A stretch of 64,000 bases of DNA from Macrocystis pyrifera (taxonomy: Eukaryota > Sar > Phaeophyceae > Laminariales > Laminariaceae), in contig JASSKH010000006.1 of assembly GCA_031763025.1 (NCBI GenBank), positions 11,901,979-11,965,978 on the forward strand, read 5' to 3'. A model generated the notes under the pieces. The model was not told where the DNA came from and did no database searches. It saw nothing but the letters and a program-made list of their open reading frames with translations. This document shows positions 23,781 to 35,960 of this stretch, in pieces; positions within the stretch are counted from its first letter, which is position 1; every line of letters begins with the position of its first letter. Made by a program: the position numbers and the translations under genes.

Positions 23781-26700
23781 ACCCCGCGTTCCCGCAAGCC
23801 GGTTGGGGATCCCGCAAGGCCTCGAGGCCTCCCGCGAGCCAACTGGCGTGCCCGAAGGCCGGAAGTGACCCCCCAACAATGAACATGCCTTCATCAAGCT
23901 TTCTTCTTTGGTGTGAGCGCGTTGCTGGCTACTGCTGCAGTCCGGTGCAGCCCAGCAGGGTCAGAGTGCGGCGGAACTGGTTGTTTGCATCGAACCGCAA
24001 CATCTAATCGTGTAACGTTTTTTTTTGGTAAGTTGGGTGGTGAGGAGGTGAGGATAGGGACTGTATACTGTATACAGGTCAAGGCTGAATTGATCGTTGA
24101 TTACAGTTGTGCACTTCTGTAGTATCACGAACGAGGTAGCTGTGGTACTGCTGTAATCGTGCGCAGTCATGTTGTAAGATTGCCGTTTCGAGGGGCTGCT
24201 ATTGAACTTCTCCCGTTCAAAACGAATTGGGACAAACAGGAAACCCGCAAAAATAAAACGAGCCTTGGCTCGTGCACGTGACTCAAGAGGCGCAAAGACC
24301 AGGCGCATCCATCGCATACAACTGTAGTGCCCGCGACCCACATGGAATTTGCGATGGGGAAACGGTCCCTTACAACGATGGAGGGGCCTTCCGCGAGTGA
24401 CTCGTGTCTAGTCGAGTGCGCGGCGACCGAATCAACAACAAAACGGCCGTAGCTCGAGTAGTGGGCAAGGTGAGCACAATAGTTTCGTTCAACTGCTGTC
24501 TATCTGTCCCGAAATATAAGTATATTTTGAACTTAATATTAATATTAAATTCGTACTTATTTTTAGGTATATGTCGGTATCATATCAGCTGAATCGCAGC
24601 CACCTGTATCCTCACCACAGTGCACCTTGCCTTCTACCGAAGCCGTGCACTGACGTGTCCCCACGCGCGATGATGCATCGAAACACGTAGGAAAAGGGCG
24701 TTCAGAATGTATCTCCAATACCAACGTGAGACCCTGTGATACCCTGTTACTCCCAACACCGCAGTGCAGCAGAATCCATCGACGAAAGGGTGGGCGAAGT
24801 GAAGAGTTTTCTCTCTTGTCTGCTGTTATCCTGGTATCATACTCTAGCATTTTCAACACGTGATCTATCCGAGGGAGGGTTGTGGATCAAGTGCGCATAT
24901 ATCCTTTTTCTTGTTCGGTCCGTCCGTTGCAAACTTCGTACACGTTGTGGCAAAACACGCCGGGACTGCTGCTGCTGTTGTTGTATCCTGTGGTATTGAG
25001 CTGCGTGTGCAGCCTCCCTGCTGACGTCAACTATGGACGATTGTTGCCAGTACATACATGTTTGTGTCTTCCTGTGACTGGCCTTCAACGAGATTTTATT
25101 GATCGCGTGTACGTATGTATAAATTTGTGCATCGAGTGCCGAGCACTGCGCGGGAACTATTGTACATCTACCGCTGTGGCTGTCTGAAATTGCGTCATTG
25201 CGCAATTTCCAAGGCCCGATCCCGAGCGTGGTGGCATACCAGGTAGTTGATACCTGGCACTTGGTACAGGCGCCCTTGAACAATTTGCACTGTCAAACGT
25301 GGTGGCATATTTGATAAGTGTAGTATATGTTACTCTGCGATATGTTTGGTCTGACACCAATTCCCGCAGTGCATCATACGTACTGGTATATTATTGTTCG
25401 TTTATGAGTAGCTCAGTGGTTTGACCAACATAAACGAAGAATTCTTCTGCCAATAACTTACTGCGGGTAGGCCTTCGTTCGTTGTCGATTTCGTGTTTTT
25501 TATTTCATTTTTTTTAACAAAATTCAGTGAACATGTATTTATCATAGGGTTTCCCCCTTTTTTTTACCAAACGCCGTGAAGAACGTCTTGGAGAACGTTG
25601 TCTCAGTTTGGAAAACATCGTCGTGAAGTTCGCCTTGACGTTTAAACGGCAGTTTGGCGAGTAGTCTGCGAAAATGATGGAGATCTCGCCGCTCGTGCCT
25701 TTTTGTAAACAGGGAAGAATCTACACAAAAAGTCATATAAAATATTATCCAGACATTAAAACAGCAGCAGCAAAAACAGCAGCAGCAAGAACAGCAGCAG
25801 CTCATCTCCGGAAGAATTATTCACACTTACAAACATACCATTCTAAAAAATCAGTAACACTCAATCAATCTATAAATATTTTTGAACGCACAGCTGACGT
25901 ATTTCTAATTTTATATTTTTTTTGTGAAATGAAAAGGTTTCAACATGTTGCAACATCATATCGTTATCCCTTGTTCGGGTTACATAGTATCAGTGCGCAG
26001 AATGATTAGTTAAAATTGTCCTGTTGACCCGGGCAGCATCCAGGGGAGCCGCTGGCCTATATCTTCGACAAGGAATCACATATAGAATACGCGCGCTCGG
26101 TTTATCACAATAATAGTAAAATTAGCTAAAAATGGAATATAGACGAGACGTATTACGCAGCTTGCAAAGTTGAGTATCAACTATTTAATCAGTCGAACTC
26201 ACAGCTGACGTATTTCAAAACTTATAAAACAGGGAAGGCCCGCTTTTTCAAAATTTGACGCGTGCACCGCAAAAAAGTAGAAATCCCACGCACGCACGTA
26301 CCATTCAAGATAGGAGATAGGAGTTGTCCGACTCGTACGTAATCGTCTCGCCAAACCGAGGATTCGAAGAGGTATCATTGTCCGGCACACTCTCTTGGCG
26401 GTGTCTTGGTTAGAGGCTGGATGTCGACGAGTAGTTTTGATCGTTGGAGGAGGAGGTAATGTGTTGTGTCGGCGAGTGGGGGTGCTGGTCGCCGATAAAC
26501 TGTCGTCGAATTGCGGCAAAAGATTTTACAACCTGTTCTCTTTTTTTCCGGGGGACACTGATGACATGGAAACGGTAGTTATCCCCGCGGGTGTGTGAAG
26601 ATAAAAACTTTCGTTTAACAAAAGTGGTACGAGTCCCTACGGACGGCGGATAGGTTGGGGTAAAATAGTAGTGCGTTGCGACCGTGCATGCCTCCGTGTA

Positions 26701-27721
26701 AATTCACATACGGCGGCCCCAAGTTTGTACAGCAGACGTTGTGCACAAGGGAGCGGGGGGGGGTTCACACGTCTGAGAGTTAGTTGGTGAAATCCAATTT
26801 CCTACAGTATGCCGATTTGCGCATTTCATCACCTATGACTCATGAACCCGCAAGAATTTAAACCTTCGGTTATCAGGTGCTCCATCTATTTCATGACAAC
26901 TGGCGCTACTGCCATTGTACACTCCTTCCATTCGTGGGTCCAATCACGTGTGTGTTGTGTACTGGATGCCTGAAGGTCGTACAGTAGCAGTTGCCGCACG
27001 CACGAGTACATACAGCAAACAGCCGTACTTCCTACCAGGTATCATACCTGGTATAAAACACTATACTCGTATCTGGTCATTACAGCAGTAGTATCTTCAA
27101 AAACGCAAAATCACGGCAGCGATCCTCCGTGCATGTAGCTTCGTACATCATACGAACGCCACATGCTCCGAATGACCCGCTACACACAACCCCAAGCATA
27201 TCCTGCTGCGGTACCGCCGCCTGCGTTATTCCCCCCCTGCTCATCCTCGTCCTTGTGATCTGCCTCCTCCACCCCGCCCGAACCTCTAACCACAGCAGCA
27301 GCTCCCCCACCTCTCGTGCTCACAAATTCCAACTCTGGTGAGCGTCCCAGCGAGCCAAAGGTATCACCCAGACGCACAGAAGAGCTGTTGCTCCCGGTCG
27401 CCCTCACTGGCCCAACGCCACCCCCCCTCCACCTCCAGTCCGGCATGCTGCGGCTCTCCATACCCTTCGCGATGGTCTAGGCTCGGCGGGGTGCGAGTGC
27501 GAAGGGAATGTCTTGCGCTCGCTGTTGGTGTGGTTGCATGCCCCTTGCTGCGTGCACCCAGGGACATGTTTCCGTCGACAAGAAACTCAACAGGCGATCA
27601 GCGCAGAGCTGTAGGTGGGTCGCACCCAAACAGAAAGCAGTATCTCCTGCGGTGCCGGCCGACCCCACGTTGAAGCGGTGTTGTCGTCGTGGTATACACT
27701 GCTGCTGTGTATTGCTTTCAG
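23781..27721. other. Long stretch with no confident gene
   Basis: Microsatellite-like CAG runs lie at about 25762-25800. A palindromic TACCAGGTATCATACCTGGTA lies near 27034. A hydrophobic frame (VIPPLLILVLVICLL, about 27213-27257) could belong to an upstream exon of the next gene, but no boundaries support it. Confidence 0.35.
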
Positions 27722-27855
27722 CGACCCAGATGAGGGATGCCAAGGTTGGGATATATATAGAGATGAGGATGGGCTGGGTACGGTCTGTTCGCAGCTGTTC
27801 ATCCCCACGACGAAAAAAAACTACTTAGTGGTTGCTGTGACCGAGAATGAGTGGG
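27722..27855 (+). CDS. Probable exon upstream of the FNIP gene
   Basis: It follows a strong acceptor (GCTTTCAG ending 27721) and precedes a GTAGGT donor at 27856. The frame reads DPDEGCQGWDIYRDEDGLG, then TVCSQLFIPTTKK and NYLVVAVTENEW. The end resembles the last strands of PPC-type (bacterial pre-peptidase C-terminal) extracellular domains, where a Cys/Ser-rich strand is followed by a TYxVxV strand; this is weak pattern matching. One base is left at the donor. The acceptor at 28285 supplies two, making a Gly codon and continuing the FNIP frame. The preceding exon would need to leave two bases and was not found. Confidence 0.4.
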
Positions 27856-28284
27856 GTAGGTGTCAAGCGCGCAATCGAGGCTATGCAATCTTTAAATCGT
27901 GCCTGTTGCTGTTATAGGTTGTGTGAGATTCGCCTCAGCGCTTACGTTAAACGCGTGTAATGGCGGTACGAATTATGTGTCCGTACGGTGGCATTAGCCT
28001 TGGTCGACGCTTTAAGGTTGTAGCCGTGATTACGGCCATTCCGTTTTCTCTATCCGACGGCACGCAATACCGTGACTTCCTCAAAGGGTCATGAGTCCCT
28101 CAAGTTGTATTCGTGGCATAAACTCATTTTTGAAGAAAATTGTGGTTTGGTTAACGATACTGTCCATACCCAAGCTATATACAGTACCAACGCAATATTG
28201 GTCCCACAAAATGCCCGCGACATGGTACGCTTGAAAACACGACAATTGATTTTTTTTGTTTCGCCCTTTACTACCCATTTCCAG

Positions 28285-29987
28285 GTGACGGCCGATGGCT
28301 TGATATCTTCACAATCGCTCTAGGCCAGGTATCTAAAGGAAAGTGGTACGCGAGCACGCTGGAGCTGCAGTTGGCTTCGTTTGAGGCCTGCCGTGCCTGC
28401 CGAGGCGTGCGCACCCTGAGCGTTACCGTCGACAAACACATGCCACTCAGCCTCTGGGGTACTAACGATGACTCTCTCGGTGACCCCCTCAAGGTCTCAG
28501 AACGGCGCCGGGTGCCTTCCCTGCGAGCGGCTTCCGTCGAGTGGATGATGCCAGCTGGCATGCTTGTGCCCGCACTTTCGAAGGCGGAGCTTCTGAGGGG
28601 GGTAGAATGGATGCAGGTGACCGGTGTAGACTGCGGTGAGGTGCGCTCAAAAGCTACCCCTTTGTACCCCTGGAGCGACGTGTCACTGCCTTCTACGCGG
28701 CTGGCGCATTCACCTAGGAGCTATTTCGAGGCGATGCTGGCCTTCATTGACGGAGAAAACTTTGATATCGACGCTGTACAGTGCGTAGGCAGCCTATCTT
28801 GGCCGTCTACCCTCCGGCAGTTGTCGCTTGGCTGCATAACCAACGAGCGTGTGGACTGGACCGCCCTGCCGAGCTGCCTGGAACGGCTAGCTCTCGGAGG
28901 TCGTTTCAATCAGCCGGTTGCCAAGGTTTCCTGGCCGGTCTCGTTGGTTCATCTGACACTTGGGGGCCTCTTCGACCATCCCATCACCGATGCCATTTGG
29001 CCTGAAGCTTTGCTAAAACTGACGTTGGGGGAAAGATTCAGCCAGTCGATCACCAAAGTAGCGTGGCCCGATTCTTTGCAGCACTTGACCTTTGGCGATA
29101 CATTTGTCCATCCGATTACCAACGTGGCATGGCCTAAGTCCCTGCAGCGACTGATCTTCGGGGATAGCTTCGACGAATCACTCACGGACGTGGTATGGCC
29201 TGCTTCTTTGCTGCATCTGGCGTTCGGAGACTGCTTCGACCAGCCCATCACTGACGTTGCATGGCCGTCATCCCTGAACGAGCTGGCCTTCGGCGATAGC
29301 TTCAACCAACCCATCACCGATATTGTATGTCCCGCATATCTGCTGCCTTTCAGGCAATGTGAGAATAACCCGACGATTACTGTTGTGTGGCCAGCATCTC
29401 TGACCCGGCTGCTGTTCGGGAATGGCTTCGATCAACCGATCGAGGACGTGGTGTGGCCCACCGCTTTGCTGCACCTGAGCTTCGGGGATAGCTTCGACCA
29501 ACCGCTCGCCGAGGTCGTGTGGCCGGCACGCCTCAAACGGCTGGAGCTCGGGGACGACTTTGATCGCCCAATCAACGAGGTGGCGTGGCCGAGAGCTCTG
29601 CGATCTCTCTCGTTCGGAATGGCGTTTGATCAACCTATCGAGGACGTTGCGTGGCCGATCTCACTGCGATCGCTTGCTTTCGGGGACTGTTTTAATCACC
29701 CCATCAAGAGAGTCAAGTGGCCACGCCGTCTGCGATCCCTAGCGTTCGGGAAAGAGTTCGACCAACCTATCAAGCAAGTCGTGTGGCCGGCGTCCCTGAG
29801 ACGGCTGGCCGTGAGCGACAAGTTCAACAAACGCAAGTCCGCGGCAGGGTGGCCTCCTTCCTTGAAACGCCTGATATCTACGTTCAATGACCAAAGCGGG
29901 TTCAAGCCATCTGACGATCCGTCGGAGCGCCCCCCCGAGATAGAGCTATTCGACGAACCGGATATAGTGTCTGTGGAAGATATTTAA
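28285..29987 (+). CDS. FNIP-repeat (leucine-rich-like) protein, last exon
   Basis: The frame is open to a TAA at 29985-29987. A long T-rich tract and CCAG precede 28285, giving a good acceptor. There is no in-frame ATG before 28440, so either translation enters from the upstream exon or the protein starts at 28440. From about 28790 it holds roughly 17 tandem units of 22 residues with consensus WPxSLxxLxFGDxFDQPI. This is the FNIP repeat, a leucine-rich-repeat relative known from Dictyostelium and giant viruses and usually taken to be a protein-binding solenoid. One mid-array unit (about 29325-29385, CPAYLLPF) is eroded, and the last two units are degenerate. The acidic C-terminus is short. 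The partner is unknown. The long uninterrupted frame with varied units suggests a living gene. Confidence 0.85.
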
Positions 29988-32535
29988 CGCTTTTCTGAGG
30001 GCGATGCAGTCGCTTTCGCAAACTATGACATAGTAACTAACTACTTCAACGGAGACTGTTGATGTAGCGTTTTTTCACGCAACAGCTGGCATAGGGGTGT
30101 TTTATTCACTCGGCCGAAGAGTGGTGGCACTTGCCGACAACATTGCCGCGGTCCTCAGTCAGCTTTAAGAGGAAGGCTCGGATCGGTCTGAAATAATGTG
30201 GCCACCAGGCGTGGCTGCGGCCGTTAACCAGGATGCCGATCGTCGACGTGGCGAGGGTGATTTAGTAGCCAGAGCGACCGCGTGTTAAGGGCAAGGTATG
30301 GCGGGCCCTTTTTAAGCAGCTGGTGATACATAGCGTAGCGTACGCTTGGCGGTCGCGCTTGACTGTATTGCATCCCCTACCATGCAATTAGTAAAGCGAC
30401 AACTTCGGTACGCGTAAATTATGTCGCTGATGATGAAGAGTATGCCGAAAAAAAAAAAGTAGTTTGATTTCGACAAAAGGAATATAAAGCCTGGTGGGGA
30501 AAAACAGGGGGTGAGGTATGGCAGGAGATTTGGAGTGGGCGATTTTGCCAGGTACGGTTGTTCGTTTTGTTTTTAGTTTGGGTGCCCACAGAGCGGCATT
30601 TCTTCTTGTATCAAATGGAGATAAAAAAAGCCTTTGAGTTCACGCTGATCACGCCTGGGGAATGTTGGGAGTGCGTTCGACCTTCCCACCGTTTTGGTGC
30701 GGGGGCTCGTGAGTAACGAAATGAAGGATGTTTCGTGTCGTATACGATAGTCAGATGGGGGCATTTTTTAAAACAACTACGGCAGTCAAGTGATTTATAT
30801 GCTTTGTTTCTAGGTTTCTATGTACGTGGGCGTATCGTCGTCTAGTATTAGATGCAACGTCGTGACGTGTGATATGTCGGAATGAAGTGGATTACGTTTC
30901 GATTTTGTGGTCTTGACTTTCTCGTTGTATAAACATCCTACCGAAAAGTGCCGATCTTACTGTGCACATCTTCGGTGGAAATTAACTCGAAGGGGACACT
31001 CACCTGGGCAGTCTTCTGTACAGATTACAAGATTTTGTGGAATTCGACGGGCAAGAGGGAAATTGTGCGTCTTGTTTCAGTAGAGGGGACATGTGATTAT
31101 AGTAACAAAAGTAGACGTGAGAGTAAACACGATACGCCATACTTCGTCGCACCTTATCGGCGTGTTTGTACAACATGGCAAAGTCGTCATTGATCGGTCT
31201 GCAGGCCCTTTGTGCATGCGTTACAACGTTGATACTCGCGTGAAGCTGGCGCTGACCTTGGATCGTTTTAAACGAAGTGAGCCTTGGTCAGTGTTCCCTG
31301 GATGACATACCGTGCGTATTACTGACTGCGTGACTTGCTGCGCTACGGTACGGCGCGTACGGTGGCGGGAAATTGTTCGGCTTTCGCTGCACTTGAGGAG
31401 GAGATACTGTTAGGCGTGTCACGCTGACGATATCGCGAACACCCAACATCGTTCTTGTTGCCGCAGATGGAGTAGGCATTGGGAGTTCGATTGTCGTGCT
31501 GGTACTCCCTTGGCAGGTAGTAGTACAGGTTTGCACTGGTAGTGGTCGAACTGGCTGGCTGGTGTCTGGAATGTGAAGAAGTTATTTCATGTTGAAAACA
31601 GCTGCTGCTTGGGGGCTGCTGTAAATACAAGACGGGCATAGAAAAAATGAAAGAAGCGTGATACAAGACACGCACACGACCGTCGTCGATCAACTCATGT
31701 CTATGACTATACATAGACGTGCAGACCCTGAGGGTCGTTGTGCTAAGCGACCCACATCAACGCTCCTTGATGCTCGAAGCTATTGCAATGTCCCGACAAG
31801 CGACCGGAAGTCCTATTCTCGACCTTGCTTGTACCAGTACGTACGTGACACGACTGATTCGGTAACTTATACTCTTTCCAGGTACGTAATTTCGCCTCAG
31901 TTGGCTACGAGTAGTTGTACGTGTTACTTCAAATAATACTTACAGAATATCGACCACGTAGCGCTGGCTGTTATGCTTCTGCTTCTCCAGCAGTATTCCA
32001 AAGTACGGCTGTAGATAGACGGATGTACAGCAATCACTACTGGACATGTATCACGACAACAGGCTTATAATTCCTACCAGATATTTCTTAGCAGGGAGGT
32101 ACACAGCGCCACGCGGTACAGAACGAGGCGCTTTTCAAAACAGTAAACAAAGCATCGGTACACATCGGCTTGACGATTTACCATAGTTTAATGGACCCGG
32201 CACATGATTTACGTATAGCAGGAGCCGTACCGTAGCCAACATATAAGTAGCACGAAATGTCCTGAATTTGTTCATGTGTTACGGTCGTCGCTGTGTTTCG
32301 ATTGGTTCTAACTTTTTTATACCAGGGTATACAGTACATACTGCCGGCAATATTTATGGGAATATTTTATATATGTATGTGTTGCTACGGCGTGGGTTTA
32401 CACACGATTGCGTGAGCTTGTATGGTCAGCAAAATATACCATAACCCTACTGCGCGAAACCGGAAACGGCGAATCCCAGAGATGAATGGGGCGACCTGCG
32501 TTGTTTTCCTTTCAGATGAATCGCCACGGTTACCC
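29988..32535. other. No recognised gene downstream of the FNIP gene
   Basis: I see no family signature. An A-run lies at about 30448-30458. Weak T-rich tracts may include the FNIP gene polyadenylation region, but no signal is certain. Confidence 0.35.
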
Positions 32536-35500
32536 CATGGGACACAATGCCCAAGAACGCCTCACGAATACGCCACAGTTTGTCCAGGGACGCCCCACGG
32601 ACCGTCCATGCACACCCCCCCATGGACAATCCATGGATATGGATTGTCCATGACTGACTACGAACATCCCACGGACTGTCCATCGACTGTTCGCTGACTC
32701 CCGACGGACTGTCCATGGATAACCCACGGACAGCCCACGGACACTCCACGGGCATCTCACGGACACCCGACGGACTGTCACCCCGCAGACACTTCGCCGA
32801 CTGTCTACGGACGCCCAAAGGACTATCTGTGGACACCCCACGATATGTCCACGGACTGTACATACGTAGACTGCCCACGGACGCCCCGTCGTACTATGCT
32901 TACATAGCCCACGCACTTTCTATCCACGTCCGACGGACCGCCCGCGCACATCCCACGGACTATTTACGGACTGTCCACGGGCTGTCCAAAAGCTGTCCAC
33001 AGGTACCCAGCGGCACTGTCCATGCACACCCCACGGACTGTCCACGGACAGTACGAGGACTGTAAGCGGGCTCTGAGCGGACTATCACACATGCCCCACG
33101 CACTGTCCATGGACTGCCACGGACTATCCACGGGCGCCCTTGCACGTCCCCCGGACTGTCTGCTGACTGTCCACGGACTCCTCACCGACTGTCCATGCAC
33201 ACCGCCCATGGCCACTCGACGGATTGGACAGGACTGTCCATGGTCAATCCATGGATTGTCCGCGGATTGTCCACAAACGCCCACGAGCTACCCACGAACG
33301 CCCCACGGACTGTCCACGGACTGTCCGCGGACTGTCTGCCAGCACCCCACGAACTGCACGTGCTCACCATCCCATGGAGATCCCACGCACTGTCCGGGCC
33401 TATCCATGGGGAACGCACTGGCTGCCGGGCATCCCACGGACGCCACCCATGCACACCACCCCATGGAAACCCCGCGAACAACCCACGGGCTGTCCAAATA
33501 CGCCCTACAGACTGTCCACGGACGACCCAAGGACGCCTCATGGACTGTCCAAGGGCTCTCCACGGACTGTCCACGCACTGTCCACGGATTGCCCATTAGG
33601 TGTCCACAGACGCCCCACGGTACCGTTTATGAGCATCTTACGGACTCGTCACAGACTGTCCACGGAACTGTCCATCAGTTATCGACAGACGCCCCACTGC
33701 ATTGTCCATGCACATCCCACGGACTGTCCATGTTGTCCACAGACTGTCCATGGACTGTCGATGGAGTGTTTACAGATTCCCCACGGCACCGTCCACAGAC
33801 TGCCCACGGATCGTCCACGGACTGTCCAGGAACTCCCCACGGACTGTCCACGGACACCTCCCCATGACCACACCACAAACAGGCCAGGACTGGCCGTGAA
33901 CAATCCACGGACTGTCCACAGATTGTCCACGGACCCCCACGGACTGTCCACGGAGTGTCCTCATACTGTCTACGAAAGCCCCACGCACTGTCCATGCTCG
34001 CCATTCCTTAAACACCGCACGGAGTGTCCCGGGGTATCCATGTACAACGCACTGACTGCCGGCGAACTGTTCGTGGACGCCCAACTGACTGTCCATGGAC
34101 AATCCACGGACTTTCTGCCCATCGGTACCCCATGAGCACCCGACGGACACCCCACAGACGCCCCACACACTGACCATCGACCCCTCACTCAATGTCCACG
34201 GACGGTTCATGGACTATCCACGGATTGTCCACGGACGCCTCACGGACGACCCTCGGACTGTCCACGGGCGCCCCACCGATGCTCCACTGACTGTCCAAGG
34301 ACTCTTCACGGACTAGGCATGGACTATCCACGGACGTGCCATGCACACGTCACGGACTCTCCACTGACTGTCTGACTGTCCGCGGACGCCCCATGGATTC
34401 TCCATGCACACCCCGTCGACACCCCACGGACTGTCCACGGACGCCAACAGATTGACCATGGACAGCCCGCCAACTGTCCACGGACTGTCCCCGGACGCAG
34501 CACGAACTGTCCACGGACTGTCCGCATACACCGCACGAACTGTCCACGGACGCCTCACGGACACCCCAAGGAAGCCCCAAGGACACCGTACGAACTGCCG
34601 AAGGACTGTCCACGCACACCTTACGAGCACTCCATGAGCATCCCACGGCCTATTGACGGAGGCTTCACGGACACGAGCCATCCATGGACAATCCGTGAAC
34701 AGTCCATCGGAGGTTCAGAGACATTCTGCGGACGCCCCACAGACTGTCGATGTACAACTAACGGGTTTTGAACGGACTGTTCGCGGAGGCCCCACGGACT
34801 GTCCACGAACTGTCCACGGCCTATCCGCAGACACTCCACGGACAGTCCACGGACTGCGCGCGGACGCCGCCAGGGCTGTGTACACAGACTCCCCACGGAC
34901 TTCTCACGGATTTCCCACGGACTCGGCGTTGAAGCCTCACGGACTGTCCACAGAACTGTCCATAGACTATCCGCCGACACCCCACGGACTGTCTGCGCAC
35001 ACAGCCCTGAGGCGTCCGTTGATAGTCCGTGGGGTGTCCATGGGGTGTCCGCGGGGCGCCCGTAGGCAGCCCGTCGGGTGTCCATCAACGGTCCGTGAGG
35101 CGTCCGTAGCCAGTCTGTGCACAGTCCGTGCGATGTCCATGGATAGTCCGTGGATAGTCCATGAACTATGTTGGGCGTGTCCGTGGGATTCCGTGGGTAG
35201 CCCATGGAAAGTCCGTGGGTTATCCATCGACAGTGCGTTGAGCGTCCGTTCACAGTTCATGGGCAGTCCGTGGACGATCCGGGGATTGTCTGTGGATAGT
35301 CCTGGACAGTCCGTGGGGCGTCCGTGGGGCGTCCGTAGACAGTTAGTTGGGTGCGACCGTGGGATGTCCGTGGAGTGTCCATAGACAGTCCGTGGGTTGT
35401 CCATGGAGAGTCCGCTGGGCGCCCGTGGAAAGTCCGTGTACAGTCCAGGAGTAGTCCATGGATAGTCCTGGACAGTCCGTGGGGCGCCCGAGGGAGATCC

Positions 35501-35960
35501 GTGGACAGTCCCATGACGCTCCCATCGGGTGTCGGTGCGCAGTTCATGGGGTGTCCAAATGGTGTCCGTTGGACATCCTGTGCGTGTCTGTGAGTGCATT
35601 AACAGTCCGTGGGGGTGTCGGTGGGGCGCCCGTCAGGTGTTCGTGGACAGTCTGTGAAGCGTCCATGGGGTGTACGTGGACAGTCCGGGGGGTGTGCATG
35701 GACAGTCAGTGGTTGGTCCGTGGGGTGTGCATGCGTCGTCCGCGGACAGTCCGTGCGGTGTGCATGCAACCCGTAGTGCGTCCACGCACTGTTATTTGGG
35801 CAGTCCATGGGGTGTACAAGGTGTGGTGTCCTTGGATAGACTGTGGGATGTCCGTGGATAGCCCGTGGATAGTTCATGGACAGTCCGTAGACAGTCCGTG
35901 CAGTGTCCACGGACAGTCTGCGAGGCGTCTATGGAATATTTGTGGACAGTCAGTCCAATC
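32536..35960. repeat. Large 11-bp minisatellite with an orientation switch
   Basis: The unit is CCACGGACTGT, with common variants ending ACGCC, ACACC or ATTGT. It runs in this orientation from about 32540 to 34990 and as its reverse complement from about 35010 to 35960. Because 11 is not a multiple of three and the unit has no stop in any frame, three units make a 33-bp, 11-residue period that is open in all six frames. That explains several overlapping frames of 200-300 codons. Higher-order duplications are visible: about 33358-33445 resembles 33988-34082. I do not regard any frame as a gene. Confidence 0.92.

Noticed and set aside
28371-28439. Start of the FNIP protein at TTG 28371
   Set aside because: TTG is not a usual eukaryotic start, and the frame is open upstream through a good acceptor at 28284/28285.
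32536-35960. Many overlapping open frames of 100-300 codons on both strands, and a CRISPR-like look of short repeats
   Set aside because: The 11-bp unit is stop-free in all six frames, so the frames are automatic. There are no spacers between units, so it is not a CRISPR array.
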